A stretch of DNA of 64,000 nucleotides from an uncultured Serinicoccus sp. (GCF_947500995.1 NZ_CANMUA010000005.1:124001-188000); one strand, 5' to 3'. Shown: positions 16,650 through 24,731, numbered from the stretch's first letter. Numbers and translations: made by a program. Notes: generated by a model from the sequence alone, not told the origin.

Positions 16650-16756
16650 GGAGGGCGGCGTGAGCATAACGCGGCGACCGCTCCCGGGGCCAGAGATCTC
16701 GGAGAGGTTCCTGTGACGGACGTGGTTTCGCCCAGGTGGCTCCGAGGACCGGCGGG

Positions 16757-16762
16757 TAGCCT
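16757..16762 (+). promoter_or_regulatory. Probable -10 box, leaderless start of second DUF4190 gene
   Basis: TAGCCT ends 6 nt before the ATG at 16769; no Shine-Dalgarno sequence is present. Confidence 0.5.
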
Positions 16763-16768
16763 CGGGGG

Positions 16769-17161
16769 ATGTACCGCTTCGAGCCCCCACCCGCGCCGCA
16801 GTTCGGCGCCGGCTCCGAGCCCGACGACCCGTATGCCGACCCCGGACCGGCCGCGGCCGACCGCAGGCCCCCCGCCGGGCCTCGGCGCACCGCCCCCGCA
16901 GCACCCCACCCGCGGACCGGAGCAGCGCTCGTCCTCGGGATCCTGTCCGTGTGCGGCGTCGCCGTCCTCGGACCCGTCGCGTGGGCGGTGGCACATCTCG
17001 CGCTGCGCGAGGTCGACCGCTCCCCCGTCCCCACCCGTGGCCGCTGGCAGCTGGTCGTGGCCCGCACGCTCGGGATCGTCGGCTCCGTCTTCCTCCTGCT
17101 GTGGATGCTGGCCGGCCTCTTCGTCGCGGTCGTGGTCGGCGTGGCCGACGCCCTCGGCTGA
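16769..17161 (+). CDS. DUF4190-type membrane protein (paralogue of 14188-14601)
   Basis: A 130-residue protein with a Pro/Ala-rich N-terminal half, then TGAALVLGILSVCGVAVLGPVAWAVAHLALREVDRS and a final hydrophobic stretch (keywords ALVLGILSV, ALREVD, LLWMLAGLF). The helix-loop-helix order and motif words match the DUF4190 gene 2.2 kb upstream. It is followed by a strong terminator at 17182-17212. Function unknown. Confidence 0.8.
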   Translation: MYRFEPPPAPQFGAGSEPDDPYADPGPAAADRRPPAGPRRTAPAAPHPRTGAALVLGILSVCGVAVLGPVAWAVAHLALREVDRSPVPTRGRWQLVVARTLGIVGSVFLLLWMLAGLFVAVVVGVADALG

Positions 17162-17181
17162 CCGGCCGCCCCCGGCACGGA

Positions 17182-17212
17182 AGAACCCCCGGACCGGTGG
17201 TCCGGGGGTTCT
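17182..17212. terminator. Strong bidirectional terminator
   Basis: AGAACCCCCGGACC at 17182-17195 pairs perfectly with GGTCCGGGGGTTCT at 17199-17212 around a three-base loop. It lies between the plus-strand DUF4190 gene and the minus-strand tRNA-Ser(CGA), so it can serve both. Confidence 0.85.
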
Positions 17213-17233
17213 CGTGTCGATCCAGCGACACCG

Positions 17234-17320
17234 CGGTGGCGGTGGGATTTGAACCCACGGTGGACTTGCGCCCACACACGCTTTCGAGGCGTGCTCCTTA
17301 GGCCGCTCGGACACGCCACC
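17234..17320 (-). tRNA. tRNA-Ser(CGA)
   Basis: Class II fold on the minus strand: acceptor GGTGGCG with CGCCACC, discriminator G, CCA not encoded, anticodon loop CT-CGA-AA, and a long variable arm. It decodes UCG. TAGCCT at 17328-17333 lies seven bases upstream of the 5' end. Confidence 0.95.
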
Positions 17321-17370
17321 GCCGACGAGGCTACCCGACGAGCAGGGCCCACCCCAAACAGTCGCCCCCG

Positions 17371-17877
17371 TCAGCGGCGGTCGGTGAAGAAGGTGGTGAG
17401 GAGCGCGGCGCACTCCTCTTCCAGCACCCCGCCGACCACCTCGACCCGGTGCAGCGCGCGGCGGTCCCGGGGCAGGTCCCACACCGACCCGCACGCCCCG
17501 GCCTTGTCGTCCCAGGCCCCGAAGACCACCCGGTCGACCCGGGCCAGCACGGCCGCCCCGGCGCACATCGCGCAGGGCTCCAGCGTCACGACGAGGGAGC
17601 ACCCCTCCAGCCGCCAGGACCCGAGCGCGGCGCCCGCCTCCCGCAGCGCCACGACCTCCGCGTGCCCGGTCGGGTCGTGCCGGAGCTCGCGCACGTTGCG
17701 CCCCCGGCCGACGACCCTCCCGCCGACGTCGACGACGACGGCCCCGACGGGCACGTCACCGGCCTCCCCCACCGCCCTGGCCTGCGCGAGCGCCTCCGCG
17801 ACCCAGGCGGCATACCTCCCGGGGCCCCAGGCCGCGTCCGCCGGGGGCGCGGGCGGGGTGTCGGGCAGGTCGGTCAC
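17371..17877 (-). CDS. tadA: tRNA adenosine(34) deaminase TadA
   Basis: TadA converts A34 to inosine in tRNA-Arg(ACG), and that substrate tRNA is encoded 13 kb away at 30583-30655. The 168-residue protein has the zinc site HAE at 72-74 with Glu74 as proton shuttle, and PCAMC at 101-105 with the other zinc cysteines. The first 20 residues are Pro/Ala-rich and non-conserved; a later start is possible. The gene is divergent from upp with 17 nt between the start codons. Confidence 0.93.
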   Translation of the reverse strand: MTDLPDTPPAPPADAAWGPGRYAAWVAEALAQARAVGEAGDVPVGAVVVDVGGRVVGRGRNVRELRHDPTGHAEVVALREAGAALGSWRLEGCSLVVTLEPCAMCAGAAVLARVDRVVFGAWDDKAGACGSVWDLPRDRRALHRVEVVGGVLEEECAALLTTFFTDRR

Positions 17878-17881
17878 GTCC

Positions 17882-17887
17882 TAGAGT
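17882..17887 (+). promoter_or_regulatory. Probable -10 box, leaderless start of upp
   Basis: TAGAGT ends 7 nt before the upp ATG at 17895. Confidence 0.55.
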
Positions 17888-17894
17888 CTGGCGT

Positions 17895-18533
17895 ATGCGC
17901 GTCCTCGTTGCCGACCACCCGCTCATCGCCCACAAGCTGACCTACCTGCGCGACCGGAGGACCGACACCCCGACCTTCCGCCGCCTGGCGGACGAGCTGG
18001 TGACGCTGCTCGCCTACGAGGCCACCCGCGAGGTGCGGGTATCGCCGTTCGAGATCGAGACCCCGGTGGCCGCGACGACGGGGATCCACCTGGCCACGCC
18101 CAAGCCGCTCGTCGTGCCGATCCTGCGGGCCGGGCTGGGGATGCTGGACGGCATGATGCGGATGCTGCCGACCGCAGAGGTCGGCTTCCTGGGGATGGTC
18201 CGCAACGAGGAGACCCTCGAGGCGCACACCTACGCCAACCGGCTGCCGGACGACCTCGACCGTCGGCAGTGCTACGTCCTCGACCCGATGCTCGCGACCG
18301 GCGGGACGCTCATCGCGGCCATCCGCTTCCTCGTGGAGCGCGGCGCCGACGACATCACCGCGATCACGCTGCTCTCTGCGCCGGAGGGGATCGAGAAGGT
18401 CCAGGCCGGGCTGGCCGACGTCGAGCCCCCCATCACCCTGGTGACCGGAGCCATCGACGAGCGCCTCAACGAGCAGGGCTACATCGTGCCCGGGCTCGGC
18501 GACGCCGGCGACCGGCTCTACGGCGTGGTCTGA
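17895..18533 (+). CDS. upp: Uracil phosphoribosyltransferase Upp
   Basis: Upp salvages uracil with PRPP to make UMP. The 212-residue protein matches the family from end to end: [20 protein letters not shown], then [14 protein letters not shown], the PRPP-binding region [11 protein letters not shown] near 131-141, and [24 protein letters not shown] at the C-terminus (keywords [12 protein letters not shown]). Length is typical. The aminotransferase gene starts eight bases after its stop. A leaderless mRNA is likely. Confidence 0.97.
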   Translation: MRVLVADHPLIAHKLTYLRDRRTDTPTFRRLADELVTLLAYEATREVRVSPFEIETPVAATTGIHLATPKPLVVPILRAGLGMLDGMMRMLPTAEVGFLGMVRNEETLEAHTYANRLPDDLDRRQCYVLDPMLATGGTLIAAIRFLVERGADDITAITLLSAPEGIEKVQAGLADVEPPITLVTGAIDERLNEQGYIVPGLGDAGDRLYGVV

Positions 18534-18541
18534 GGGCAGGT

Positions 18542-19759
18542 ATGCCGCCGCCCCAGCCCGCGGACGCGACACCTGCCCCGGCGGCCGGTGCGGCGCGCCG
18601 CGGGCGGGTCTCGACCCGGTCGGCGGTCGAGCCCTTCCACGTGATGGAGGTGCTCAAGGCGGCGGCGCAGCGGCAGCGCACCCACGGCGACGTGCTGACG
18701 CTGTGCGCCGGGCAGCCGTCCACCCCCGCCCCCGCGGCGGCCCGGGCCGCCGCGATCGAGGCGCTGGACACCGACGTCCTCGGCTACACCGAGTCGACCG
18801 GCATCCTGCCGCTGCGCCGGGCCGTCGCCGAGCACCACCGGGAGACCGCGGGCATCGACGTCGACCCCGACGACGTCGTCGTCTTCCCCGGCAGCTCCGG
18901 GGCCTTCACCACGCTCTTCCTCGCCGCCTTCGACGCCGGCGACCAGGTGGCGATGACGCGGCCCGGTTACCCGGCATACCGCAACAGCCTGGCGGCCCTG
19001 GGCTGCGAGGTGCTGGAGCTGGACTGCGGTCCCGACACCCGCTTCCAGCCGACCGTGGCGATGCTGGAGGCGCTGCCCGCGCCCCCGGCCGGGCTCGTCG
19101 TGGCCTCCCCCGCCAACCCGACGGGGACCGTCATCGACGCCGGCGAGCTGGCGGCGCTGGCGCGGTGGTGCGAGGAGCACGGGACGCTGCTGGTCAGCGA
19201 CGAGATCTACCACGGGCTCAGCTACGGCCGGCCGACCACGAGCGCCTGGGCGACCTCGCGCGAGAGCGTCGTCGTCGGCTCGGTGAGCAAGTACTTCTCC
19301 ATGACCGGCTGGCGGGTGGGCTGGCTGCTCGCCCCGCCCGGGCTGCGGCGCCCGCTCGAGGTCCTCACCGGCAACCTCAACATCTGCCCGCCGGCCATCG
19401 GCCAGCACGCCGCCATCGCCGCGCTCGGCCCCGGCGCGCGGGAGGAGCTGGACGCCCACCGGGAGCGGTATGCCGCCACCCGTGAGCTCCTCCTGCGGCG
19501 GCTGCCGGAGGTCGGCCTGCACGACTACGCCCCGCCGGACGGCGCGTTCTACGCCTGGTGCGACATCGGGCACCTCACCGACGACTCGGTCGCGTGGTGC
19601 CGGGCCCTGCTGGACGACTGCGGCGTGGCCCTGACACCCGGCGTGGACTTCGACACCGTCCACGGCCACCGCAAGGTGCGGCTCAGCTTCGCCGGCTCCA
19701 CGCAGGAGGTCGACGAGGCCCTGGACCGGATGGCCGTCTCGCCGCTGCTGCGGGCCTGA
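18542..19759 (+). CDS. Class I/II PLP-dependent aminotransferase
   Basis: The 405-residue protein has fold type I landmarks: SSGAFTTLFLAAFD near residue 120, ASPANPTG near 185, SDEIYHGLSY near 218, and the Schiff-base lysine near 249 in GSVSKYFSMTGWRVGW, followed by the phosphate-binding arginine. It most resembles aspartate/aromatic aminotransferases; the substrate cannot be fixed. The ATG follows GAGGGCAGG and lies inside a GGTATGCC octamer at 18539. The convergent EamA gene reads into its last 211 bases on the other strand. Confidence 0.9.
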   Translation: MPPPQPADATPAPAAGAARRGRVSTRSAVEPFHVMEVLKAAAQRQRTHGDVLTLCAGQPSTPAPAAARAAAIEALDTDVLGYTESTGILPLRRAVAEHHRETAGIDVDPDDVVVFPGSSGAFTTLFLAAFDAGDQVAMTRPGYPAYRNSLAALGCEVLELDCGPDTRFQPTVAMLEALPAPPAGLVVASPANPTGTVIDAGELAALARWCEEHGTLLVSDEIYHGLSYGRPTTSAWATSRESVVVGSVSKYFSMTGWRVGWLLAPPGLRRPLEVLTGNLNICPPAIGQHAAIAALGPGAREELDAHRERYAATRELLLRRLPEVGLHDYAPPDGAFYAWCDIGHLTDDSVAWCRALLDDCGVALTPGVDFDTVHGHRKVRLSFAGSTQEVDEALDRMAVSPLLRA

Positions 19760-20664
19760 GGACCCCGGGGGACCCGGGGACGGAGCTGTCCGGCCAGCGC
19801 CCCGGCGAGGGCGAGACCGACGCCGAACAGCTGGGTGGTGCCGAACGGCTCGGCCAGCAGCGCGACCCCGAGCCCGGTGCCGACCACCGGGTTCACCAGC
19901 CCGAGCAGGGCGGTCGAGCCCGCACTCATCCGGGTCAGACCGGTGAACCAGCACACGTAGGCCACCGCCGTGCCGACCACGCTGAGGTAGGCGTAGGCAC
20001 CGGCCGCCGCGGCGTCCACCCGTGGTGGCGCGCCCTCCACCACCCAGGCGACCGGCAGCAGCGCCAGGCCACCGGCGAGGAGCGTCCAGCTCGTCATCGG
20101 GAGCAGGCCGGCCGGTGAGGGCCACCGCTTCACGAGCACGAAACCGAGCGCCGAGCTGGCGACCGCGCCGACCGCGGCGGCCAGACCCACGAGGTCCACA
20201 CCACCCGGGACCTCCGCCGCGAGCAGCGCCACGCCGCAGGCCCCGACGAGGCCCCCGAGCACCTGCCACCGCCTCGGCGACTCCCGCAGCACCAGCCACG
20301 CCAGGGCCATCACCACCAGCGGCGAGAGTGCGGTGGTGGTCGCCGCCAGCCCGCTCGGCAGCCGGTATGCCGCGACGAAGAGCAGGGCGAAGAAGAGTCC
20401 GATGGTGAGCACCCCGAGGACGGCGGCCCGCCACCACCACGACCCCTGGGGCAGGCGCCGCGTGAGCGCCAGCAGCAGGAGCCCCGCCGGCAGCGCGCGG
20501 ACGCACGCCGAGAAGAGCGGTCGGCCCTCTGGCAGCCAGAGCTGGGTCACCGCGTAGGTCGACCCCCACGCGATCGGCGCCACGACGGTGACGAGGACGA
20601 GGGCGGCGCGGGAGGGCGTCGGTTGCGGCAGTATAGTTTCCACGGAAGAGACAATAGTTTCCAT
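19549..20664 (-). CDS. EamA-family transporter with C-terminal extension
   Basis: About 300 residues form the ten-helix EamA/DMT fold: PIAWGSTYAVTQLWLPEGRP at the start, then paired repeats ending near TALLGLVNPVVGTGLGVALLAEPFG. After the last helix (LALAGALAGQLRPR) no stop occurs, and the frame runs 70 further residues antisense through the aminotransferase gene. That tail (SSGETAIRSRASSTSC...) looks like a by-product, so a stop codon may have been lost. Start: first ATG at 20664, which lies within a 16-bp repeat of the MarR-type operator; a start further downstream is possible. Probably exports a metabolite and is controlled by the divergent MarR gene. Confidence 0.75.
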   Translation of the reverse strand: METIVSSVETILPQPTPSRAALVLVTVVAPIAWGSTYAVTQLWLPEGRPLFSACVRALPAGLLLLALTRRLPQGSWWWRAAVLGVLTIGLFFALLFVAAYRLPSGLAATTTALSPLVVMALAWLVLRESPRRWQVLGGLVGACGVALLAAEVPGGVDLVGLAAAVGAVASSALGFVLVKRWPSPAGLLPMTSWTLLAGGLALLPVAWVVEGAPPRVDAAAAGAYAYLSVVGTAVAYVCWFTGLTRMSAGSTALLGLVNPVVGTGLGVALLAEPFGTTQLFGVGLALAGALAGQLRPRVPRGPQARSSGETAIRSRASSTSCVEPAKLSRTLRWPWTVSKSTPGVRATPQSSSRARHHATESSVRCPMSHQA

Positions 20665-20669
20665 GGAAG
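20633..20669. promoter_or_regulatory. Tandem palindromic operator of the MarR/EamA pair
   Basis: ATAGTTTCCACGGAAG at 20633-20648 and ATAGTTTCCATGGAAG at 20654-20669 are near-identical 16-bp repeats 21 bp apart, two helical turns. Each contains the inverted repeat TTCCAYGGAA. They lie between a MarR regulator and the divergent transporter, as expected for a MarR dimer site; the second overlaps the first ATG of the transporter gene. Confidence 0.7.
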
Positions 20670-20687
20670 GTATCCGCAACGGGTGGG

Positions 20688-20693
20688 TAGGGT
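20688..20693 (+). promoter_or_regulatory. Probable -10 box, leaderless start of the MarR gene
   Basis: TAGGGT ends 6 nt before the GTG at 20700. Confidence 0.5.
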
Positions 20694-20699
20694 GGGCCT

Positions 20700-21197
20700 G
20701 TGACGGACAGCGACCCGGTCGACACGATCCTCGAGCAGTGGCGTCGCGAGCGCCCGGACCTCGACACCTCCCCCATGGGGGTCATCGGCAGGATCAGCAG
20801 GCTGGGCGACGAGCTCGAGGCCCGGTTGCGCCCGACCTTCGCGGCCAGCGGGCTGGGCGAGGGCGAGTTCGACGTGCTGGCCACCCTGCGGCGCAGCGGG
20901 CCGGGCGCCGAGCTCACCCCCGGCGAGCTCACGGCGTCGATGATGGTGACCTCGGGCGCCGTGTCCAAGCGGCTCGACCGGCTGGTCGGCGCCGGACTGG
21001 TGCACCGCCGGAGCAGCGAGCACGACGCACGGTCCCGGCTCGTGTCCCTGACCGAGCAGGGCCGAGAGCTGGTCGACGCGGCGGTCGAGGCGCACCTGGC
21101 CAACGAGGAACGCCTGCTGTCCGGACTCTCGCCGGAGGAGCGGCGGCAGCTCGCCGACCTCCTGCGCAGACTCACGCTCTCGCTCCCCGCGGGGTGA
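20700..21197 (+). CDS. MarR-family transcriptional regulator
   Basis: The 165-residue protein has the MarR arrangement: N-terminal dimer helix, GLGEGEFDVLATLRRSG near 50-67, helix-turn-helix LTPGELTASMMVTSGAVSKRLDRLVGAGLV near 70-100 (recognition helix TSGAVSKRLDRL), and the beta-wing RRSSEHDARSRLVSLTEQG with the conserved D-x-R. It is divergent from the EamA transporter, and the two perfect half-symmetric repeats between them are its likely binding sites. The ligand is probably the transported compound. Confidence 0.92.
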   Translation: MTDSDPVDTILEQWRRERPDLDTSPMGVIGRISRLGDELEARLRPTFAASGLGEGEFDVLATLRRSGPGAELTPGELTASMMVTSGAVSKRLDRLVGAGLVHRRSSEHDARSRLVSLTEQGRELVDAAVEAHLANEERLLSGLSPEERRQLADLLRRLTLSLPAG

Positions 21198-21329
21198 GGA
21201 CGCGCTGCCGCGGCCGCAGGCCTGCTGCGCGGGGTCGACACGCACGCGGTGACGAGACTCGGCATACCCCACCACATCTGCCACACTGGCACCAGACCCG
21301 TGTCCCCTGTCCAGCGAAAGGCACCTGAC

Positions 21330-21500
21330 ATGCCGTCCACGGTCAAGAAGGTCCTGCACTGGCTGCTGTGGGGTTTCCTCATCTACGCCGTCATCACCAA
21401 CCCCGACCGCGCCGCCGACATCGTGCGCGCCGTCTGGGACATCATCAGCCAGGGCTTCCTCAACATCGGCCGGTTCTTCAACCAGCTGATGGGGGTCTGA
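21330..21500 (+). CDS. Small membrane protein, 56 aa
   Basis: The product MPSTVKKVLHWLLWGFLIYA... has a basic N-terminus, one membrane helix (about 8-24) and an amphipathic C-terminal helix (AADIVRAVWDIISQGFLNIGRFFNQL). GAAAGG precedes the ATG at 21330; the longer open frame upstream lacks conserved features. The PH-domain gene starts 14 bases after its stop, so the two are probably cotranscribed. Function unknown. Confidence 0.7.
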   Translation: MPSTVKKVLHWLLWGFLIYAVITNPDRAADIVRAVWDIISQGFLNIGRFFNQLMGV

Positions 21501-21514
21501 ACGGTCGAGGCCGC

Positions 21515-22309
21515 GTGAGCGCCCACCCCTCGACCGCACCCCGCATCAGCCGCCGGGTCGCCAAGCGCTACCTGCTCACCGACGAGCGGGTGGTGGTGTC
21601 GACCCGCTGGCACTGGGCCAAGCTCCTCAAGCCGGGGTCCGCCGTCGCCGTGGCCCTCTTCCTCACGCTGTGGGTGGCGGCGTCGGTGACCGAGCCCGCC
21701 GCGACCGGCCTGGCGCTGTCCGTCCTCGCGGTCGTCTGCGCCTGGGCGGGGTGGCAGGTGCTGGAGTGGCGCTGCGAGTGGTTCATCGCGACCGACCGCC
21801 GACTGCTCAAGACCTACGGCCTCATCACCCAGCGGGTCGCCATGATGCCGCTGGTCAAGGTCACCGACATGAGCTACGACCGCACCATCGCCGGTCGGCT
21901 CCTCGGCTACGGACGCTTCGTCATGGAGTCCGCCGGGCAGGACCAGGCGCTGAGCCACATCGACTACATCCCGCAGCCGGACGCGAAGTACCAGGCCATG
22001 TGCGAGACCATCTTCGGCCGCGACGTGCGCGACCCGGGCGAGGACGACGACGGGTGGGACGACGAGGGGTATGCCGACGGTCCCGACCACCGCACCGGTG
22101 ACCCGGGCCGGGGCTCGTGGGGCCAGGGCCAGGGCCAGGACCGCACGGGGTCGGGGGGTGCCGTGGTCGGACGGCGGCAGCAGTGGGAGCCGGTGGACCC
22201 GGGGCAGCTGCCCTCGGACTGGGACTGGGAGGGCGAGACGCCGGGTCCGCGACGCGCCCCGACGCGGCGGCGCGTCGCGGTCGACCCGGACCCCACGCCG
22301 CTGCGCTGA
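21515..22309 (+). CDS. PH-domain (YdbT/bPH2-like) membrane protein
   Basis: The 264-residue protein has a basic N-terminus (RRVAKRYLLTDERVVVSTRWHWAKLLKP), two membrane helices at about 40-80, and a bacterial PH-like domain: FIATDRRLLKTYGLITQRVAMMPLVKVTDMSYDR, with keywords TDRRLLKTYGLIT and MPLVKVTD. The last 90 residues are a disordered Asp/Gly/Gln-rich tail. The GTG at 21515 follows GAGG. It likely forms a membrane complex with unknown partners. A 22-bp repeat array starts 21 bases after its stop. Confidence 0.82.
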   Translation: MSAHPSTAPRISRRVAKRYLLTDERVVVSTRWHWAKLLKPGSAVAVALFLTLWVAASVTEPAATGLALSVLAVVCAWAGWQVLEWRCEWFIATDRRLLKTYGLITQRVAMMPLVKVTDMSYDRTIAGRLLGYGRFVMESAGQDQALSHIDYIPQPDAKYQAMCETIFGRDVRDPGEDDDGWDDEGYADGPDHRTGDPGRGSWGQGQGQDRTGSGGAVVGRRQQWEPVDPGQLPSDWDWEGETPGPRRAPTRRRVAVDPDPTPLR

Positions 22310-22330
22310 CGCCACCACCCCCGCTCCCCG

Positions 22331-22496
22331 CACAGCACGCGTGGCCAGGCCGCACAGGACGCGTGCCCAGGCCGCACAGGACGCGTGCCCAGGCCGCACA
22401 GGACGCGTGCCCAGGCCGCACAGGACGGGTGGTCAACCGGCACAGTACGCCCGCCCAGGCCGCACAGGACGCGCAGCCAGACCGCACAGGACGCGC
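22331..22496 (+). repeat. 22-bp tandem array, eight units (family A variant)
   Basis: CACAGGACGCG-like cores start at 22331, 22353, 22375, 22397, 22419, 22441, 22463 and 22485, an exact 22-bp period. The core differs from other arrays by CACA for CACC, and units 1 and 6 have single changes (CACAGCACG, CACAGTACG). It fills the space between the convergent PH gene (stop 22309) and GNAT gene (stop 22507), with the core on the PH gene's sense strand. Confidence 0.92.
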
Positions 22497-22506
22497 CTGG
22501 CGACCG

Positions 22507-23130
22507 TCAGCCGGCCGCGGGGACCTCGAGCTCGAACCTGTCCCCGTACGGGCGGAAACCGATCCGCTCGTAGTAGGGGTGCTGCATCCCTGCCGGTGAG
22601 AGGACCCGGGTGAAGCCGCGGCGGGAGAAGAGCCCGGACTCGCGGTAGACGAACTCCCCGGGCGAGAAGTCGCGGTGGCTGGGGGTGACCCAGTCCAGGA
22701 CGACCTCCGCGGTGCCCTCGCCGGCGTCGCGCGCCAGGACCACCCCGACGGTCTCGTCCCCCTGGAGCACGAGGAAGGCCGAGTGCTCGGCCGCCGGCTC
22801 GTGCTCGAAGCCGGGGTTGTAGCGCGCGATGTCCTCGCCGTGGACCGTCAGCACGTGACCGAGGTAGCGGTCGTCGGGCTCGACCTCGAGCACGGTGTAG
22901 GCGTCGGCGTCGTGCCGGCTGCGCAGCATCCGCCACAGGTAGACGACGTTGATGACGGCGAGCACGACGTTGAGCCCGACCATCGGCCACACCCCGACGA
23001 CGGCGTTGTACCCGATGAGGACGACACACCCGACCAGGTTGATCCACCGCAGCCTCAGCACGCGCGTCTGCAGCAACGACACCACCAGGATGGTCGAGCC
23101 GACCCAGCCGAGCACCTCGATCCAGTTCAT
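22507..23130 (-). CDS. Membrane protein with C-terminal GNAT acetyltransferase-like domain
   Basis: The first 70 residues form three membrane helices (EVLGWVGSTILVVSLLQTRV, LVGCVVLIGYNAVVGVWPMVG, LNVVLAVINVVYLWRML), a short polytopic module like YgjV. After a basic linker, residues about 80-205 look like a GNAT domain: YNPGFEHEPAAEHSAFLVLQGDETVGVVLA and a closing MQHPYYERIGFRPYGDRFE (keywords YYERIGFRPYG). Substrate unknown. The ATG lies 6 nt from a TACCCT box, so the mRNA is probably leaderless. Confidence 0.75.
   Translation of the reverse strand: MNWIEVLGWVGSTILVVSLLQTRVLRLRWINLVGCVVLIGYNAVVGVWPMVGLNVVLAVINVVYLWRMLRSRHDADAYTVLEVEPDDRYLGHVLTVHGEDIARYNPGFEHEPAAEHSAFLVLQGDETVGVVLARDAGEGTAEVVLDWVTPSHRDFSPGEFVYRESGLFSRRGFTRVLSPAGMQHPYYERIGFRPYGDRFELEVPAAG
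23037..23042. other. No separate element seen (interior of membrane-GNAT gene)
   Basis: This short entry only records that I checked the region for a start-proximal structure and found none beyond the gene itself. Confidence 0.1.
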
Positions 23131-23136
23131 CCAGGC

Positions 23137-23142
23137 AGGGTA
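23137..23142 (-). promoter_or_regulatory. Probable -10 box, leaderless start of membrane-GNAT gene
   Basis: TACCCT on the minus strand ends 6 nt before the ATG at 23130. Confidence 0.5.
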
Positions 23143-23164
23143 GGGGGTCGGGGTGCGGCAAACC

Positions 23165-23170
23165 TAGAAT
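23165..23170 (+). promoter_or_regulatory. Probable -10 box, leaderless start of def
   Basis: TAGAAT ends 6 nt before the ATG at 23177. Confidence 0.6.
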
Positions 23171-23176
23171 CACCCC

Positions 23177-23746
23177 ATGGCAGTCCGACCCATCACCGTC
23201 ATCGGCCACAAGGCCCTGCACGCCCGCACCAAGCGGGTGCGCGAGATCACCGACGAGATCCGCACGCTCGTCGACGACATGTTCGACACCATGGCCGCGG
23301 CGGAGGGGGTGGGCCTGGCCGCGAACCAGGTCGGCGTGCGGCTGCGCCTCTTCGTCTACGACTGCCCGGTCCCGGGCGAGGACAACGTCCGGGGCGTGGT
23401 GGTCAACCCCGTGCTCGAGCGGCTCGGCAGCCCCGCGCCCCTGGACGAGGAGGAGGACGGCGAGGGCTGCCTCTCGGTCCCCGGTGAGTGGTTCCCGCTG
23501 GCCCGCCACCCGCGCGCCCGGGTGACCGGCACCGACCTGGACGGCCACGAGGTCGTCGTCGAGGGGGACGGTCTGCTCGCCCGCTGCCTGCAGCACGAGA
23601 CCGACCACCTCGACGGCTACCTCTACGTCGACAGGCTCACCGGCCCGGTCAAGGCCGAGGCCCGCGAGGCGGTCAAGGACCGCGGCTGGGCCGCCGACGG
23701 CGTCGTCCGCTGGGACCCCTCGGCCACCACCGCCGACGAGGTCTGA
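23177..23746 (+). CDS. def: Peptide deformylase Def
   Basis: Def removes the formyl group from nascent protein N-termini. All three family motifs are present in the 189-residue protein: GVGLAANQVG at 44-53, EGCLS at 96-100 with metal ligand Cys98, and QHETDH at 139-144 with ligands His140 and His144 and catalytic Glu141. The length and C-terminal tail are normal for actinobacterial type III-like enzymes. The esterase gene follows after 11 bases. A leaderless mRNA is likely. Confidence 0.96.
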   Translation: MAVRPITVIGHKALHARTKRVREITDEIRTLVDDMFDTMAAAEGVGLAANQVGVRLRLFVYDCPVPGEDNVRGVVVNPVLERLGSPAPLDEEEDGEGCLSVPGEWFPLARHPRARVTGTDLDGHEVVVEGDGLLARCLQHETDHLDGYLYVDRLTGPVKAEAREAVKDRGWAADGVVRWDPSATTADEV

Positions 23747-23757
23747 GACCTCCGGGT

Positions 23758-24684
23758 ATGCCGGCCGCCCCGGTCCTCGACCGCCGCAGCCTGCTCGCCC
23801 TGACCGGCGGGCTGTCGCTGGCGGCGTGCACCGGCGGCGGGAGCCCGGGCACGGGCGGCGTCTCCACGGGTGGCACCCCGGGGGCGACCTCCTCGCCGCC
23901 CGCCTCGCCGGGGCCTGCACCGGCGACGTCGGGGCAGCAGCGCTCGGGCCGTATCAGCTACGGCGACCACCCCTCGCAGTGGGCCGAGCGTCAGGTGCCC
24001 GACGGTCCGAGCCGGGGCACGGTCGTGGTCCTGCACGGCGGGTTCTGGCGGGACGCCTACGGCGCGGACCTCGGTGAGCCGCTCGCGGCCGACCTGCTGG
24101 CCCGCGGGTGGAGCACGCTCAACGTGGAGTACCGCCGCGTCGGCGGGGGCGGCGGCTACCCGCAGACCTTCGACGACGTGCACGCGGCGATCGAGCTGCT
24201 GGGCGGGGAGGAGAGCGGCGACGGCGATGGCACCGGACCCGTGGTCACCCTCGGACACTCGGCCGGCGGCCACCTCGCGGCCTGGGCGGCCGCCCGGCTC
24301 GACGCAGGCTGGCCAGGGCGCACCCGGGTGACCCACGTGGTGTCCCAGGCCGGCGTGCTCGACCTGGGCACGGCATACCAGGAGCGCCTGGGCTCCGGCG
24401 CGGCCCGTGACCTCGTCGGCTTCGGCCCGGACGACCCGCGCTTCGCCGCCGTGGACCCGATCCGCCAGGTCCCGCTCGGCGCGCCGGTGTGGGCGCTGCA
24501 CGCGCCGGACGACGGGCAGGTGCCGATCAGCCAGTCGCAGGACTACGTCACCGCCTCCCGCGAGGCGGGCGGGACGGCCGAGCTCGTCGAGGTCACCGGC
24601 GGCCACTTCGACCTCATCGACGTCACCACCGACGCCTGGGCGCGGGTCGTCGAGGTCCTGGACGGCATCAGCCCGCCCCGCTGA
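23758..24684 (+). CDS. Lipoprotein alpha/beta-hydrolase (esterase)
   Basis: The 308-residue protein starts with an RR-containing signal sequence and lipobox LAAC (Cys24), then a Gly/Ser/Thr/Pro-rich linker to about 60. The catalytic fold has an oxyanion HGGFWRDAY near 90, the nucleophile Ser168 in GHSAGG, an Asp in HAPDDGQVP near 260 and the His in TGGHFDLID near 282. It is most like kynurenine-formamidase or BD-FAE type esterases. The ATG is part of a GGTATGCC octamer at 23755. The stop TGA lies in the first copy of a 14-bp direct repeat (24681-24694 and 24714-24727). Confidence 0.85.
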   Translation: MPAAPVLDRRSLLALTGGLSLAACTGGGSPGTGGVSTGGTPGATSSPPASPGPAPATSGQQRSGRISYGDHPSQWAERQVPDGPSRGTVVVLHGGFWRDAYGADLGEPLAADLLARGWSTLNVEYRRVGGGGGYPQTFDDVHAAIELLGGEESGDGDGTGPVVTLGHSAGGHLAAWAAARLDAGWPGRTRVTHVVSQAGVLDLGTAYQERLGSGAARDLVGFGPDDPRFAAVDPIRQVPLGAPVWALHAPDDGQVPISQSQDYVTASREAGGTAELVEVTGGHFDLIDVTTDAWARVVEVLDGISPPR

Positions 24685-24731
24685 CCGACCCCCGCCCTCT
24701 CGGACGCGGCCTGCTGACCGACCCCCGACCT

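Noticed and set aside
23037-23042. Interior of the membrane-GNAT gene listed as a checked site
   Set aside because: Nothing distinct was found there; the low-confidence entry can be ignored.
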